From: Acidobacteriota bacterium
GTDB taxonomy: Bacteria > Acidobacteriota > Aminicenantia > Aminicenantales > Aminicenantaceae
Assembly (NCBI GenBank): GCA_030609975.1
Contig: JAUWSR010000066.1
Location: 1-13,456, forward strand
Length of the DNA stretch: 13,456 nucleotides
Reading direction: 5' to 3'
How positions within the stretch are numbered: the stretch's first letter is position 1; each line of letters opens with the position of its first letter. The notes below the pieces were generated by a model, which was given only the letters and a program-made list of their open reading frames with translations, was not told the DNA's origin and did no database searches. Below, piece by piece: positions 1-5,817 of the stretch. The position numbers and the translations under genes are program-made.

Positions 1-248
1 ACTACCGGGGAAATATCGCCCCCTACAGCATCATCCGCAAGGGCGACTGGAAACTTATCAAAAGATACGAAGGAAAGACCTTCGAGCTTTATAATTTAAA
101 GGATGATCTGAGTGAGACTCAGGATCTCTCCCAAGACATGCCGGACAATGTCCATGCTCTGGATAACGAGCTTGTTGCCTGGCTCGAACACACCGGAGCC
201 AAGCTCCCTAGGCCTAACCCGGATTACCGCGCTATCACTGCCATCTGA
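1..248 (+). CDS. Sulfatase, S1 family (C-terminal fragment)
   Basis: This is the tail of a protein that starts left of the window; reading from base 3 it gives 81 residues and stops at TGA 246-248. The pattern is typical of the C-terminal subdomain of arylsulfatase A-type (S1) sulfatases: an R-K-G-D-W-K-L-I strand, then F-E-L-Y-N-L-K-D-D with S-E-T-Q-D-L-S, and a final helix ending W-L-E-H-T-G-A-K-L-P-R-P-N-P-D-Y. Family members hydrolyse sulfate esters, often from polysaccharides, and are usually exported. The catalytic Cys/Ser-x-Pro-x-Arg motif lies outside the window, so activity and substrate cannot be judged. Its last 14 bases overlap the end of the convergent Spy-like gene on the other strand, leaving no room for a separate terminator. 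The family call is fairly secure; the substrate is unknown. Confidence 0.85.
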   Translation, partial: YRGNIAPYSIIRKGDWKLIKRYEGKTFELYNLKDDLSETQDLSQDMPDNVHALDNELVAWLEHTGAKLPRPNPDYRAITAI

Positions 249-852
249 CCCCACGGTTGCGATAGAAGGCTCGTCCAGACCAGCCCCTGCCCATCGGGCA
301 AAACCTGCCAGCTCCTCGCGCCCAGCCTGCACCGCGACCATATCCTCGATCCCAGCGCACACCACGGCCGTATCCTCGGTCCCAGGCTCCTCCACGACCA
401 TATCCGCGGTCCCAAGCAGCCCCACGACCGTATCCTCGACCACCGCCCCAGCCGGGTCCATATCCCATACCCAGTCCTCCCCAACGGTCGAAAAGCACCT
501 TCTGTTCATCCGTCAGGAGTTCCCGGATCTTTTGGTCATGGGCTAAAAATCTGTTCTCCAGTTCCATTTCCAGTTCGGTCAATTCCGCAATTTTAGCATC
601 GATCTTTTTTTGATCCTCCGCCTTGGCTTCCATCAGGTCAAGCCCCAGATACCCGGTTTGCAGTTGGGAACGAAGCGGCAACAGTTCCTCTTGAAAAGCC
701 AACCTCAATTCCTGGATCTTGATCAACTGCTCCTCAGTCAGATCGACGACACCGGGGCGAGTGAAACGTGCTCTGCTTTGAGAAAAGCAGAATGAGGTTA
801 AAAGAAACAAAAAGGTGAAAGATAGGATAGAGATGGTTTTAAATCTACGCAT
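235..852 (-). CDS. Spy/CpxP-like periplasmic protein with Gly/Arg/Trp repeat tail
   Basis: A 205-residue exported protein. Residues 1-26 form a signal peptide (basic M-R-R-F-K start, hydrophobic core, likely cleavage after F-S-Q-S). Residues 35-125 are a charged helical hairpin with the two motifs typical of Spy/CpxP/ZraP-like proteins: L-T-E-E-Q near residue 38 and L-T-D-E-Q near residue 113. These proteins act in the periplasm as chaperones or metal/stress sensors. The tail (about 126-205) is low complexity, with four near-identical 10-residue units of the form R-G-Y-G-R-G-x-x-W-D at 139-178, followed by a single Cys (C185) and a very basic end. The start is supported by AAGGAG eight bases upstream of the ATG. 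It is the last gene of the leftward operon, 42 bases after the first Spy-like gene, so it is likely an output or feedback component of the sigma/anti-sigma pair. The family call is good; the tail's function is unknown. Confidence 0.8.
   Translation of the reverse strand: MRRFKTISILSFTFLFLLTSFCFSQSRARFTRPGVVDLTEEQLIKIQELRLAFQEELLPLRSQLQTGYLGLDLMEAKAEDQKKIDAKIAELTELEMELENRFLAHDQKIRELLTDEQKVLFDRWGGLGMGYGPGWGGGRGYGRGAAWDRGYGRGGAWDRGYGRGVRWDRGYGRGAGWARGAGRFCPMGRGWSGRAFYRNRGVRWQ
305..484 (-). repeat. 30-bp tandem repeats encoding a 10-residue Gly/Arg/Trp unit
   Basis: Four clear copies of a 30-base unit lie at 335-364, 365-394, 395-424 and 425-454, with degenerate copies on either side (about 305-334 and 455-484). 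Each copy contains the plus-strand core TATCC-G-G-CC with small changes. Because 30 is a multiple of three the array keeps the frame of the Spy-like gene and encodes the G-Y-G-R-G-x-x-W-D-R unit. Copy number could vary between strains through slippage or recombination. The array also keeps several other frames open on both strands, producing long spurious open frames. Confidence 0.8.
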
Positions 853-866
853 GAAGAAATCTCCTT

Positions 867-881
867 ATAAATAATATTTAT
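867..881. repeat. Short AT-only inverted repeat upstream of the Spy-like gene
   Basis: ATAAATA and TATTTAT flank a single A, directly upstream of the AAGGAG Shine-Dalgarno of the terminal Spy-like gene. It could be a small operator, or could influence access to the ribosome site; it could also be chance in an AT-rich 42-base spacer. Confidence 0.35.
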
Positions 882-894
882 TTGCAGTGTGTTC

Positions 895-1404
895 TCAACG
901 GTTCCTCTGCCAACGAGGCCCTCTTCTTCCCCCGCGCTGCTGGCCGCGGCCCGGCCCCCAGGATCGCACATTTTCTTCGAACATCGAGAAATAGCTGTTA
1001 CGCTGGGCGTGGTTCAAAACCTCTCCATCTTTCAACATGTTCCGGATGACCTTTTTCTGGAGATGTGATTGCAGCAGACTGATCTTTTCGATGAATTCAT
1101 CGATGCGAGCCAGGTCAGGCTCCGGCTTCCGGGTTTCAACCATCAGTTCCATTCTAAGATCGTAAATCTGTTTCCTTAGTTCTGCGGCATCATTCTCGAA
1201 GGTCAAGCGGATATCCTTCATCCGATCGACCTGAACTGATGTTAGATCCAGAGGATTTTCTAAGATCTGTGCCGCCACTTCAAATTCCTGCCCGATATCC
1301 GACTCCCTCTCCCTGATCCAGCGATTATACGAGAGCGTCGCTAAAGCCGATACATTGACGACAAACAGCAGGATCAAGATAGCTAGGGACGTGTTCTTTT
1401 TCAT
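895..1404 (-). CDS. Membrane-anchored Spy/CpxP-like protein (periplasmic metal/stress sensor type)
   Basis: 169 residues. The ATG at 1402-1404 is chosen because AGAGGA lies nine bases upstream and because what precedes it in frame is the end of the anti-sigma gene; a longer in-frame version from 1476 would overlap that gene heavily and has no ribosome site. An uncleaved hydrophobic helix (about residues 6-26) is followed by a charged alpha-helical periplasmic region. L-D-L-T-S-V-Q-V-D (about 51-59) and L-N-H-A-Q-R-N (about 129-135) occupy the positions of the two LTxxQ motifs of Spy/CpxP and metal-resistance sensor proteins. The end is rich in Gly, Arg and Trp (G-P-G-R-G-Q-Q-R-G-G-R-R-G-P-R-W). 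Its ATG overlaps the anti-sigma stop as ATGA, implying translational coupling and matched amounts. By analogy with CnrX-type sensors it may bind the anti-sigma factor and control release of the sigma factor; that role is inferred. Confidence 0.78.
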   Translation of the reverse strand: MKKNTSLAILILLFVVNVSALATLSYNRWIRERESDIGQEFEVAAQILENPLDLTSVQVDRMKDIRLTFENDAAELRKQIYDLRMELMVETRKPEPDLARIDEFIEKISLLQSHLQKKVIRNMLKDGEVLNHAQRNSYFSMFEENVRSWGPGRGQQRGGRRGPRWQRNR

Positions 1405-1910
1405 GGCATTCTGTCCTCTGGAAGAATCTGTGAAATTATGTAAAAACCTGAAAGGGATCGTTGCGGGACATCCCAAAAATCCTCAAGGTAAGATGCGATA
1501 TAGGCCTCTTCAGAAACAGCCGCCTGCGAGCGTTCGGCATAAGCCGCAGGCCATTTTTCTTGGGGATAGCTCCCCAGAAAATACCCGAACGTCGCACCCA
1601 GCAGGAGCAGAAGAACTGCCGCTGCCGGCCGAAGAAGTCGGTTGAAGTCCACGCTTTTCGGCAAAGACTCCAGGCCTTTGATGTCGAAATCCTTCACTCT
1701 CTGATGGAGAGCCGGCCACAGACCAGGGAGGGGGCTCTTTTTTTCCCAAATATCTAGTTCTTTCCAGAGCTGATGCAGTTCCTGAGCTTGTGTCCGGCAC
1801 CTGAGACAGGCCTGAAAGTGGTTCTCCAGAACCGCTCGTCTGCCCGGCCCCAGATTTCCCTCTACATAACTGAAAAGGTGCTTCTTGATCTTTCTACATT
1901 TCTTCGGCAT
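1401..1910 (-). CDS. Transmembrane anti-sigma factor with zinc-finger-like motif
   Basis: 169 residues from the ATG at 1908-1910. The cytoplasmic N-terminus carries C5 and then H31-x3-C35-x2-C38, the zinc-binding arrangement of ZAS-type anti-sigma factors (zf-HC2). After a linker, one strongly hydrophobic helix lies at about 93-113 (R-P-A-A-A-V-L-L-L-L-L-G-A), leaving a roughly 55-residue periplasmic tail. Proteins of this kind hold an ECF sigma factor at the membrane; in some relatives oxidation of the cysteines or a periplasmic signal releases it. It lies 62 bases downstream of the sigma gene and overlaps the next gene by ATGA. An upstream in-frame GTG (1937) would add nine residues, but GAGGAAAC abuts the chosen ATG. 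Sequence divergence is high, so the call rests on the motif, membrane helix and position. Confidence 0.82.
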   Translation of the reverse strand: MPKKCRKIKKHLFSYVEGNLGPGRRAVLENHFQACLRCRTQAQELHQLWKELDIWEKKSPLPGLWPALHQRVKDFDIKGLESLPKSVDFNRLLRPAAAVLLLLLGATFGYFLGSYPQEKWPAAYAERSQAAVSEEAYIASYLEDFWDVPQRSLSGFYIISQILPEDRMP

Positions 1911-1919
1911 GTTTCCTCG
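1911..1919 (-). promoter_or_regulatory. Ribosome binding site deciding the anti-sigma start
   Basis: Read on the minus strand, GCGAGGAAAC directly precedes the ATG at 1908-1910. This favours that start over the upstream GTG (1937) and ATG (1925), neither of which has a comparable site. Confidence 0.55.
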
Positions 1920-1972
1920 CCTCATACAATTGGACACCCGGTCAGACTAAAAACATACGGAGAGATCCAGGC

Positions 1973-2548
1973 TTATTTAATCTGGGAGAGGAGTATTTTC
2001 TGCAGGCTGCGTTTGGCCCTGTGGATACGACCTTCCACAACAGCTTTTGAGGTATCCAATATCTCTGCGACTTCCTGAGAAGTCAAGCCTTCTAGTTTAT
2101 GCAGCACCAGGACGATCCTCTGCTCCGGGGTGAGATCCGCGATGGCTTTCAGGAGGAGATTCTGTTTTTCCTTGATCTCCCAGGCCTCCTCTGGCTGCTT
2201 TGTCCCAATCTTGCTGTCTATGGCATCATCCATGCGTTCGTCCGAAGACACAGCACTGAGGCTTCTAAACAAACGGTATATTCGCTGCCGCCGCAAAAGA
2301 TTCAGCGATTTGTTGACAGAGATCCGGTAGAGCCAAGTGGGGACACGACATTCAAAACGAAAGGAAGGTGCTGAGCGGTAAAGCTGGAAAAAAACCTCCT
2401 GGGCTGCATCCTGTGCCAGCACAGCATCCCCCGTCAGGCCTAAACAGGTATTGTAAACCAGAGTTTCATATCGGGAAACCAGCTCTTCGTATGCTGAGTG
2501 GTCCTGATTTACGATCCGCCGGATCAGTTCCTCATCTGATTTGCTCAT
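1973..2548 (-). CDS. ECF-type RNA polymerase sigma factor
   Basis: 191 residues, normal for a two-domain extracytoplasmic-function sigma-70 factor. Region 2 spans about 20-88, with D-A-A-Q-E-V-F-F-Q-L-Y (region 2.2, core binding) and W-L-Y-R-I-S-V-N-K-S-L-N-L-L-R-R (region 2.4, -10 recognition). A polar linker (about 100-125) is followed by region 4 (about 126-185), with the helix-turn-helix L-T-S-Q-E-V-A-E-I-L-D-T-S-K-A-V-V and R-I-H-R-A-K-R-S-L for -35 recognition. Its ATG overlaps the stop of the oxidoreductase gene as ATGA, and the Shine-Dalgarno is weak (AGG, five bases upstream), which fits translational coupling. The anti-sigma gene follows. The pair probably controls this operon and other envelope genes. 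The family call is very secure; the ECF subgroup is not assigned. Confidence 0.95.
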   Translation of the reverse strand: MSKSDEELIRRIVNQDHSAYEELVSRYETLVYNTCLGLTGDAVLAQDAAQEVFFQLYRSAPSFRFECRVPTWLYRISVNKSLNLLRRQRIYRLFRSLSAVSSDERMDDAIDSKIGTKQPEEAWEIKEKQNLLLKAIADLTPEQRIVLVLHKLEGLTSQEVAEILDTSKAVVEGRIHRAKRSLQKILLSQIK

Positions 2549-3681
2549 GAAACCTGGTTAGGATCCTCGTGCAGTTCACCGGATACCTGGAATTTCTGCA
2601 TGAATTTTCGATCGATACGATCCTTGAGGCGGAAGGAAAGTCTGCCGTTCCAAACCAAGCCGCGGCGGCAGGAAATGGCAGTATCGTCTCCCAGATTGAA
2701 GAGAAGATGGTAGTATTGCTGGGGCTGAAAAGGCCGCAGCGATCTCCCCTCGACCGCAGCCTCTAGGTTGTGCAGAAGGACAGGGTTCTGTCGTGTGGCA
2801 TACACCCCCACCTTGTCCAGCGGCCGGGGCTCAAATCCAACACAATCCCCACCGCCAAAGATCTCAGGAAAATCCACGCTCTGCAGATATCGATTGACCA
2901 GCAAAGCCCCGTCCTGATCCGTGTTCATCCCTGAATTTCGGAACACCGGGGAAGGTTTGATCCCCACCGCGATCAGAGCAAGATCACAGGGGTATTTTTC
3001 GCCGGAACGAGAGACACACTGTTTGTTTTCAATAGAATCGATATAGATCCCTTCTTTGACCTGAATACTTCGTTTTTTAAAGGAGGCTAATGCTATCTTA
3101 CGAGCGCGGGCGGGGAAATCGGAAAGCAGCCTCCTGCCGGAAAAAAGGCGGACTTCCACATCCTTCCCGCAATCTTCCGCTGCGCGCCAAGCGCCTCCGG
3201 CCATCTCTACTGCTGCCGCCCCCCCACCGATCACGCAGATGAATTTTTTGCTTCGATCCCATCCTTGAATTTTTTGCCTCACATCCCAGAGCTTTTCGAT
3301 AGGTTTGACCGGAAAGATATCGGGAATCTCCCCGCGTTGTTCGGGCATGGGAACAAAGCTTCCGGTATTAAACGAGACCACATCATAGGTGAGGGTTTCT
3401 CCAGATCTCAGCATGAGAGAACGATCTTGGGGATCGATCCTTTCCACATAGCCGGTCACAAATTGTGCGCCCCGGTCTTCAGCCGTCTTCTGGATAAAAA
3501 AACGGACCTCCTCCGGACGGTAGATCCCGCTTAGAAGACCCGGCCCCATCCCGGAATAATAATGATAGGGAGACGGGCTGATGACCGTAACGTGATGTCC
3601 CGCCTGGATAAGGCAATCGCAGTTCAGCAGCGCCATAAGATGCGCATGACCACATCCTGCCAGCACCAGATGTTTGCCCAT
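2545..3681 (-). CDS. FAD/NAD(P)-dependent oxidoreductase, SelD-N-terminal type
   Basis: 378 residues. The N-terminal FAD-binding strand H-L-V-L-A-G-C-G-H-A-H-L is characteristic of the pyridine nucleotide-disulfide oxidoreductase family often fused to selenophosphate synthetase (TIGR03169-like), rather than of lipoamide dehydrogenases. A second Rossmann motif, C-V-I-G-G-G-A-A-A-V-E-M-A, lies at about 149-161 for NAD(P)H. The flavin motif I-F-G-G-G-D-C is at about 274-280, followed by V-Y-A-T-R-Q-N-P-V-L. The ending L-K-D-R-I-D-R-K-F-M-Q-K-F (about 352-364) also fits this family. There is no CxxC redox disulfide near the FAD site. SelD is not attached or adjacent, so substrate and acceptor (quinone, sulfide, selenium compound) are open. 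AGGAGG lies three bases before the ATG. ATGA coupling to the sigma gene suggests it feeds into, or is controlled by, the stress circuit. Family good, reaction unknown. Confidence 0.8.
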   Translation of the reverse strand: MGKHLVLAGCGHAHLMALLNCDCLIQAGHHVTVISPSPYHYYSGMGPGLLSGIYRPEEVRFFIQKTAEDRGAQFVTGYVERIDPQDRSLMLRSGETLTYDVVSFNTGSFVPMPEQRGEIPDIFPVKPIEKLWDVRQKIQGWDRSKKFICVIGGGAAAVEMAGGAWRAAEDCGKDVEVRLFSGRRLLSDFPARARKIALASFKKRSIQVKEGIYIDSIENKQCVSRSGEKYPCDLALIAVGIKPSPVFRNSGMNTDQDGALLVNRYLQSVDFPEIFGGGDCVGFEPRPLDKVGVYATRQNPVLLHNLEAAVEGRSLRPFQPQQYYHLLFNLGDDTAISCRRGLVWNGRLSFRLKDRIDRKFMQKFQVSGELHEDPNQVS

Positions 3682-3737
3682 ATTCCTCCTAAAATATGCC
3701 CGCTGCGTTTAAGAGTCACAAAGGAATGGGATCCAAA

Positions 3738-5705
3738 TTACTCCTTGGGATCTTCCTGACCCACCACCTCAAGACCACTGAGAAGCTCCTCCAATTCTAT
3801 CCGGCCCTTTTCCCAATCGGAGTAGTATTCCTGCAGCTGCTTATTGATGAGCGGCAGTTCCTTTTGCAGCGACAGCATATACTCCTTTTCCTGATAAATA
3901 TCAGGCCGGCACAGGAGATCTTCGATCTCCTTCTTTCTCGATTCCAGCCTGTCGATCTCCCGCTCCAGCCATTGGATACTGGTCTCTATGGTATTGCGGG
4001 TTTTGCTGATCCGCTGTCGCGCCTCGGCTTCCTGGCGTTTCTGTTCCTTGGTCTTTTTTCCTAACAAACCGGTTTTGACTTTTTCCTTTTTGCTTGGTTC
4101 CATCTCAGCCCCCTTCTCCCGTTTTTCATGATAGTAGGAATAATTCCCTGCATATTCTAAAATATTTTTATCTTTGACTTCCACCACGCGTGAGATGATC
4201 TTATCCAAAAAATAGCGATCATGCGAGACCAGCAGCAATGTGCCCTCGTACTGATCCAAGGCGTCTTCCAAGGCTTCCCGGGAAACCACATCCAGATGAT
4301 TTGTAGGTTCATCCATGACCAAAAAATTCACAGGCGAGAGCAGGATCTTAGCCAGAGACACACGTGCTTTCTCTCCACCTGACAGGACCTTGATCTTTTT
4401 GAGGACGTCATCGCCGCCGAATTGGAACACACCCAAAGCATTACGGATGCGGGGAATGTACTCTTGGGCGGCACTGGACTCAACCTCCTCATACACCGTC
4501 GCCTCCAGGTTGAGAGTATCCACCTGATGCTGGGCGTAATAGCCGATACGCACTCTGCCCCCCCTGTGGAGGCCGCCTTCCTGAGGATGGATCTGACCTG
4601 CGATCAGACGCGCCAGAGTGGTCTTGCCGGCCCCGTTGACACCCACCAGGGCGATCCGCTCGCCACGCATGATGTGGAGGTCGACATTCTCTAGAACCCA
4701 GTCCTTGTTATATCGGAAGGACATTGCTTCCAGTCGCAGGACATCCTTGAAGCTGCGCTCCCCGGCCTGCAGCCGAAAGTCAAAGCTCCTCCGTACGGTT
4801 GGAGCCTCGAACCTCTCCAATTTTTCCAGGTATTTGATCCGGCTTTGGACCTGAGTCGCCTTGGTGTTTTTGTAGCGAAAGCGTTCGATAAAGCGTTCCT
4901 GCCGCTTGATCTCCAGCTGCTGCTCCTCCCACTTCTTCCGCTGCAGCGCTTCGTTTTCCTGCCTTCTTCTCTCATAAAAATGATAATTGCCGGCATACTT
5001 GGTCAACTCTCCCCGGTCCAACTCATAGATCTCATGGGCAAGACGATCGATAAAATATCGATCATGGGAGACCAGAACGATGCTCCCCTTGTAGTCCAGG
5101 AGATACTGTTCCAGCCATTCCAGCGCCGGCAGGTCCAGGTGATTGGTGGGCTCATCCAGCAGGAGCAGATCGGGATTCTGCAGAAGCAGTTGGGCTAAAT
5201 AAGCCCGCATACGCCACCCCCCACTGAACTCAGAGAGAGGGCGCGATTGATCTTGCGGCACAAAGCCCAGTCCGGTGAGGATCTCTTGGGCTAAGCTTTC
5301 CAGGCGGTAGCCCTCTTCAATTGAATACCGTTCCTCCAATTCCCCCAGCTGTTTCAGCAGTTTCTCGTGGTTTTCGTGGGGCCCATCCAGGGCCGCATGC
5401 AGTTCAGCGATCCGTTTTTCCATATTCAGGAGATCTGCGCGGCCCTTAAGCGCTGTCTGCAGGACTGTTCCCTCCCCAAGGGATGTTTCTTCTTGAGGTA
5501 GATAGCCGATGCCGTAATTCTTCGGTTTTACGATCTTCCCGGATTGGGAAGTGATCTCTCCTATCATCAGACGGAAAAGAGTGGTCTTGCCGGCACCGTT
5601 GGGACCGATCAATGCCACCCGCTTGCCGGGCTGGTTGGCCCAATCGATACTTTTCAACAGATGCCGCTCGCCGATCCTGTATTCAAGTCCCTGCACCTGC
5701 AGCAT
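3738..5705 (-). CDS. ABC-F family ATPase (Uup/YheS/YdiF-like)
   Basis: 655 residues with two ATP-binding cassettes and no membrane helices, the length expected for Uup/YheS/YdiF-type ABC-F proteins. Cassette 1: Walker A G-P-N-G-A-G-K-T at 34-41, signature S-G-G-W-R at 161-165, Walker B/D-loop L-L-L-D-E-P-T-N-H-L-D at about 181-191, switch S-H-D-R-Y at 213-217. Cassette 2: Walker A G-V-N-G-A-G-K-T at 355-362, signature S-G-G-E-K at 442-446, M-D-E-P-T-N-H-L-D at 464-472, switch S-H-D-R-Y at 494-498. A long charged inter-domain linker (about 240-320) matches the P-site tRNA-interaction region, and residues 550-645 form a C-terminal coiled coil. ABC-F proteins work on the ribosome to relieve stalled or problematic translation; some give antibiotic resistance. 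It stands 56 bases upstream of the oxidoreductase, on the same strand, so may be its operon leader. Family certain; subfamily not fixed. Confidence 0.95.
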   Translation of the reverse strand: MLQVQGLEYRIGERHLLKSIDWANQPGKRVALIGPNGAGKTTLFRLMIGEITSQSGKIVKPKNYGIGYLPQEETSLGEGTVLQTALKGRADLLNMEKRIAELHAALDGPHENHEKLLKQLGELEERYSIEEGYRLESLAQEILTGLGFVPQDQSRPLSEFSGGWRMRAYLAQLLLQNPDLLLLDEPTNHLDLPALEWLEQYLLDYKGSIVLVSHDRYFIDRLAHEIYELDRGELTKYAGNYHFYERRRQENEALQRKKWEEQQLEIKRQERFIERFRYKNTKATQVQSRIKYLEKLERFEAPTVRRSFDFRLQAGERSFKDVLRLEAMSFRYNKDWVLENVDLHIMRGERIALVGVNGAGKTTLARLIAGQIHPQEGGLHRGGRVRIGYYAQHQVDTLNLEATVYEEVESSAAQEYIPRIRNALGVFQFGGDDVLKKIKVLSGGEKARVSLAKILLSPVNFLVMDEPTNHLDVVSREALEDALDQYEGTLLLVSHDRYFLDKIISRVVEVKDKNILEYAGNYSYYHEKREKGAEMEPSKKEKVKTGLLGKKTKEQKRQEAEARQRISKTRNTIETSIQWLEREIDRLESRKKEIEDLLCRPDIYQEKEYMLSLQKELPLINKQLQEYYSDWEKGRIELEELLSGLEVVGQEDPKE

Positions 5706-5817
5706 ATTCTTATTCTCTTGGTATATAATCTAGCAGAATAGTTCCTATTTTTCGAGTCACATGATAAAGTCCCATACAAAAATGAATATCCCTAGAGGGA
5801 AAATGAAGGAAAAAATT
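5706..5817. promoter_or_regulatory. Divergent promoter region (candidate elements)
   Basis: This 112-base AT-rich stretch separates the leftward ABC-F gene from the rightward metallophosphoesterase gene and should hold promoters for both. On the plus strand TATAAT (5724-5729) is a perfect -10 hexamer, but no good -35 lies 16-18 bases before it. On the minus strand GGAACT (5740-5745), 35-40 bases upstream of the ABC-F ATG, resembles the -35 of ECF/RpoE-type promoters, though the matching -10 is unclear. The elements are suggestive only. Confidence 0.35.
5806..5810 (+). promoter_or_regulatory. Ribosome binding site favouring the start at 5818
   Basis: AAGGA ends seven bases before the ATG at 5818. 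A competing GAGG (5795-5798) sits four bases before the ATG at 5803. ATGs at 5761 and 5782 have no convincing site. Confidence 0.45.

Noticed and set aside
96..546. Long open frames on both strands (112-546 plus; 96-509 and 224-484 minus) over the repeat region
   Set aside because: They are by-products of the stop-free 30-bp repeats inside the Spy-like gene; their products are low complexity and lack ribosome sites, and one overlaps the sulfatase frame.
1405..1476. Longer N-terminus for the first Spy-like protein (start at 1476)
   Set aside because: It would overlap the anti-sigma gene by about 75 bases, has no ribosome site, and would put 24 extra residues before a good membrane anchor.
2545..3681. 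Assignment of the flavoprotein as a type II NADH dehydrogenase or sulfide:quinone reductase
   Set aside because: The N-terminal G-C-G-H-A-H motif and the L-K-D-x-I-D-R-x-F-M ending fit the SelD-N-terminal type better, and the catalytic cysteines of sulfide:quinone reductase are not evident.
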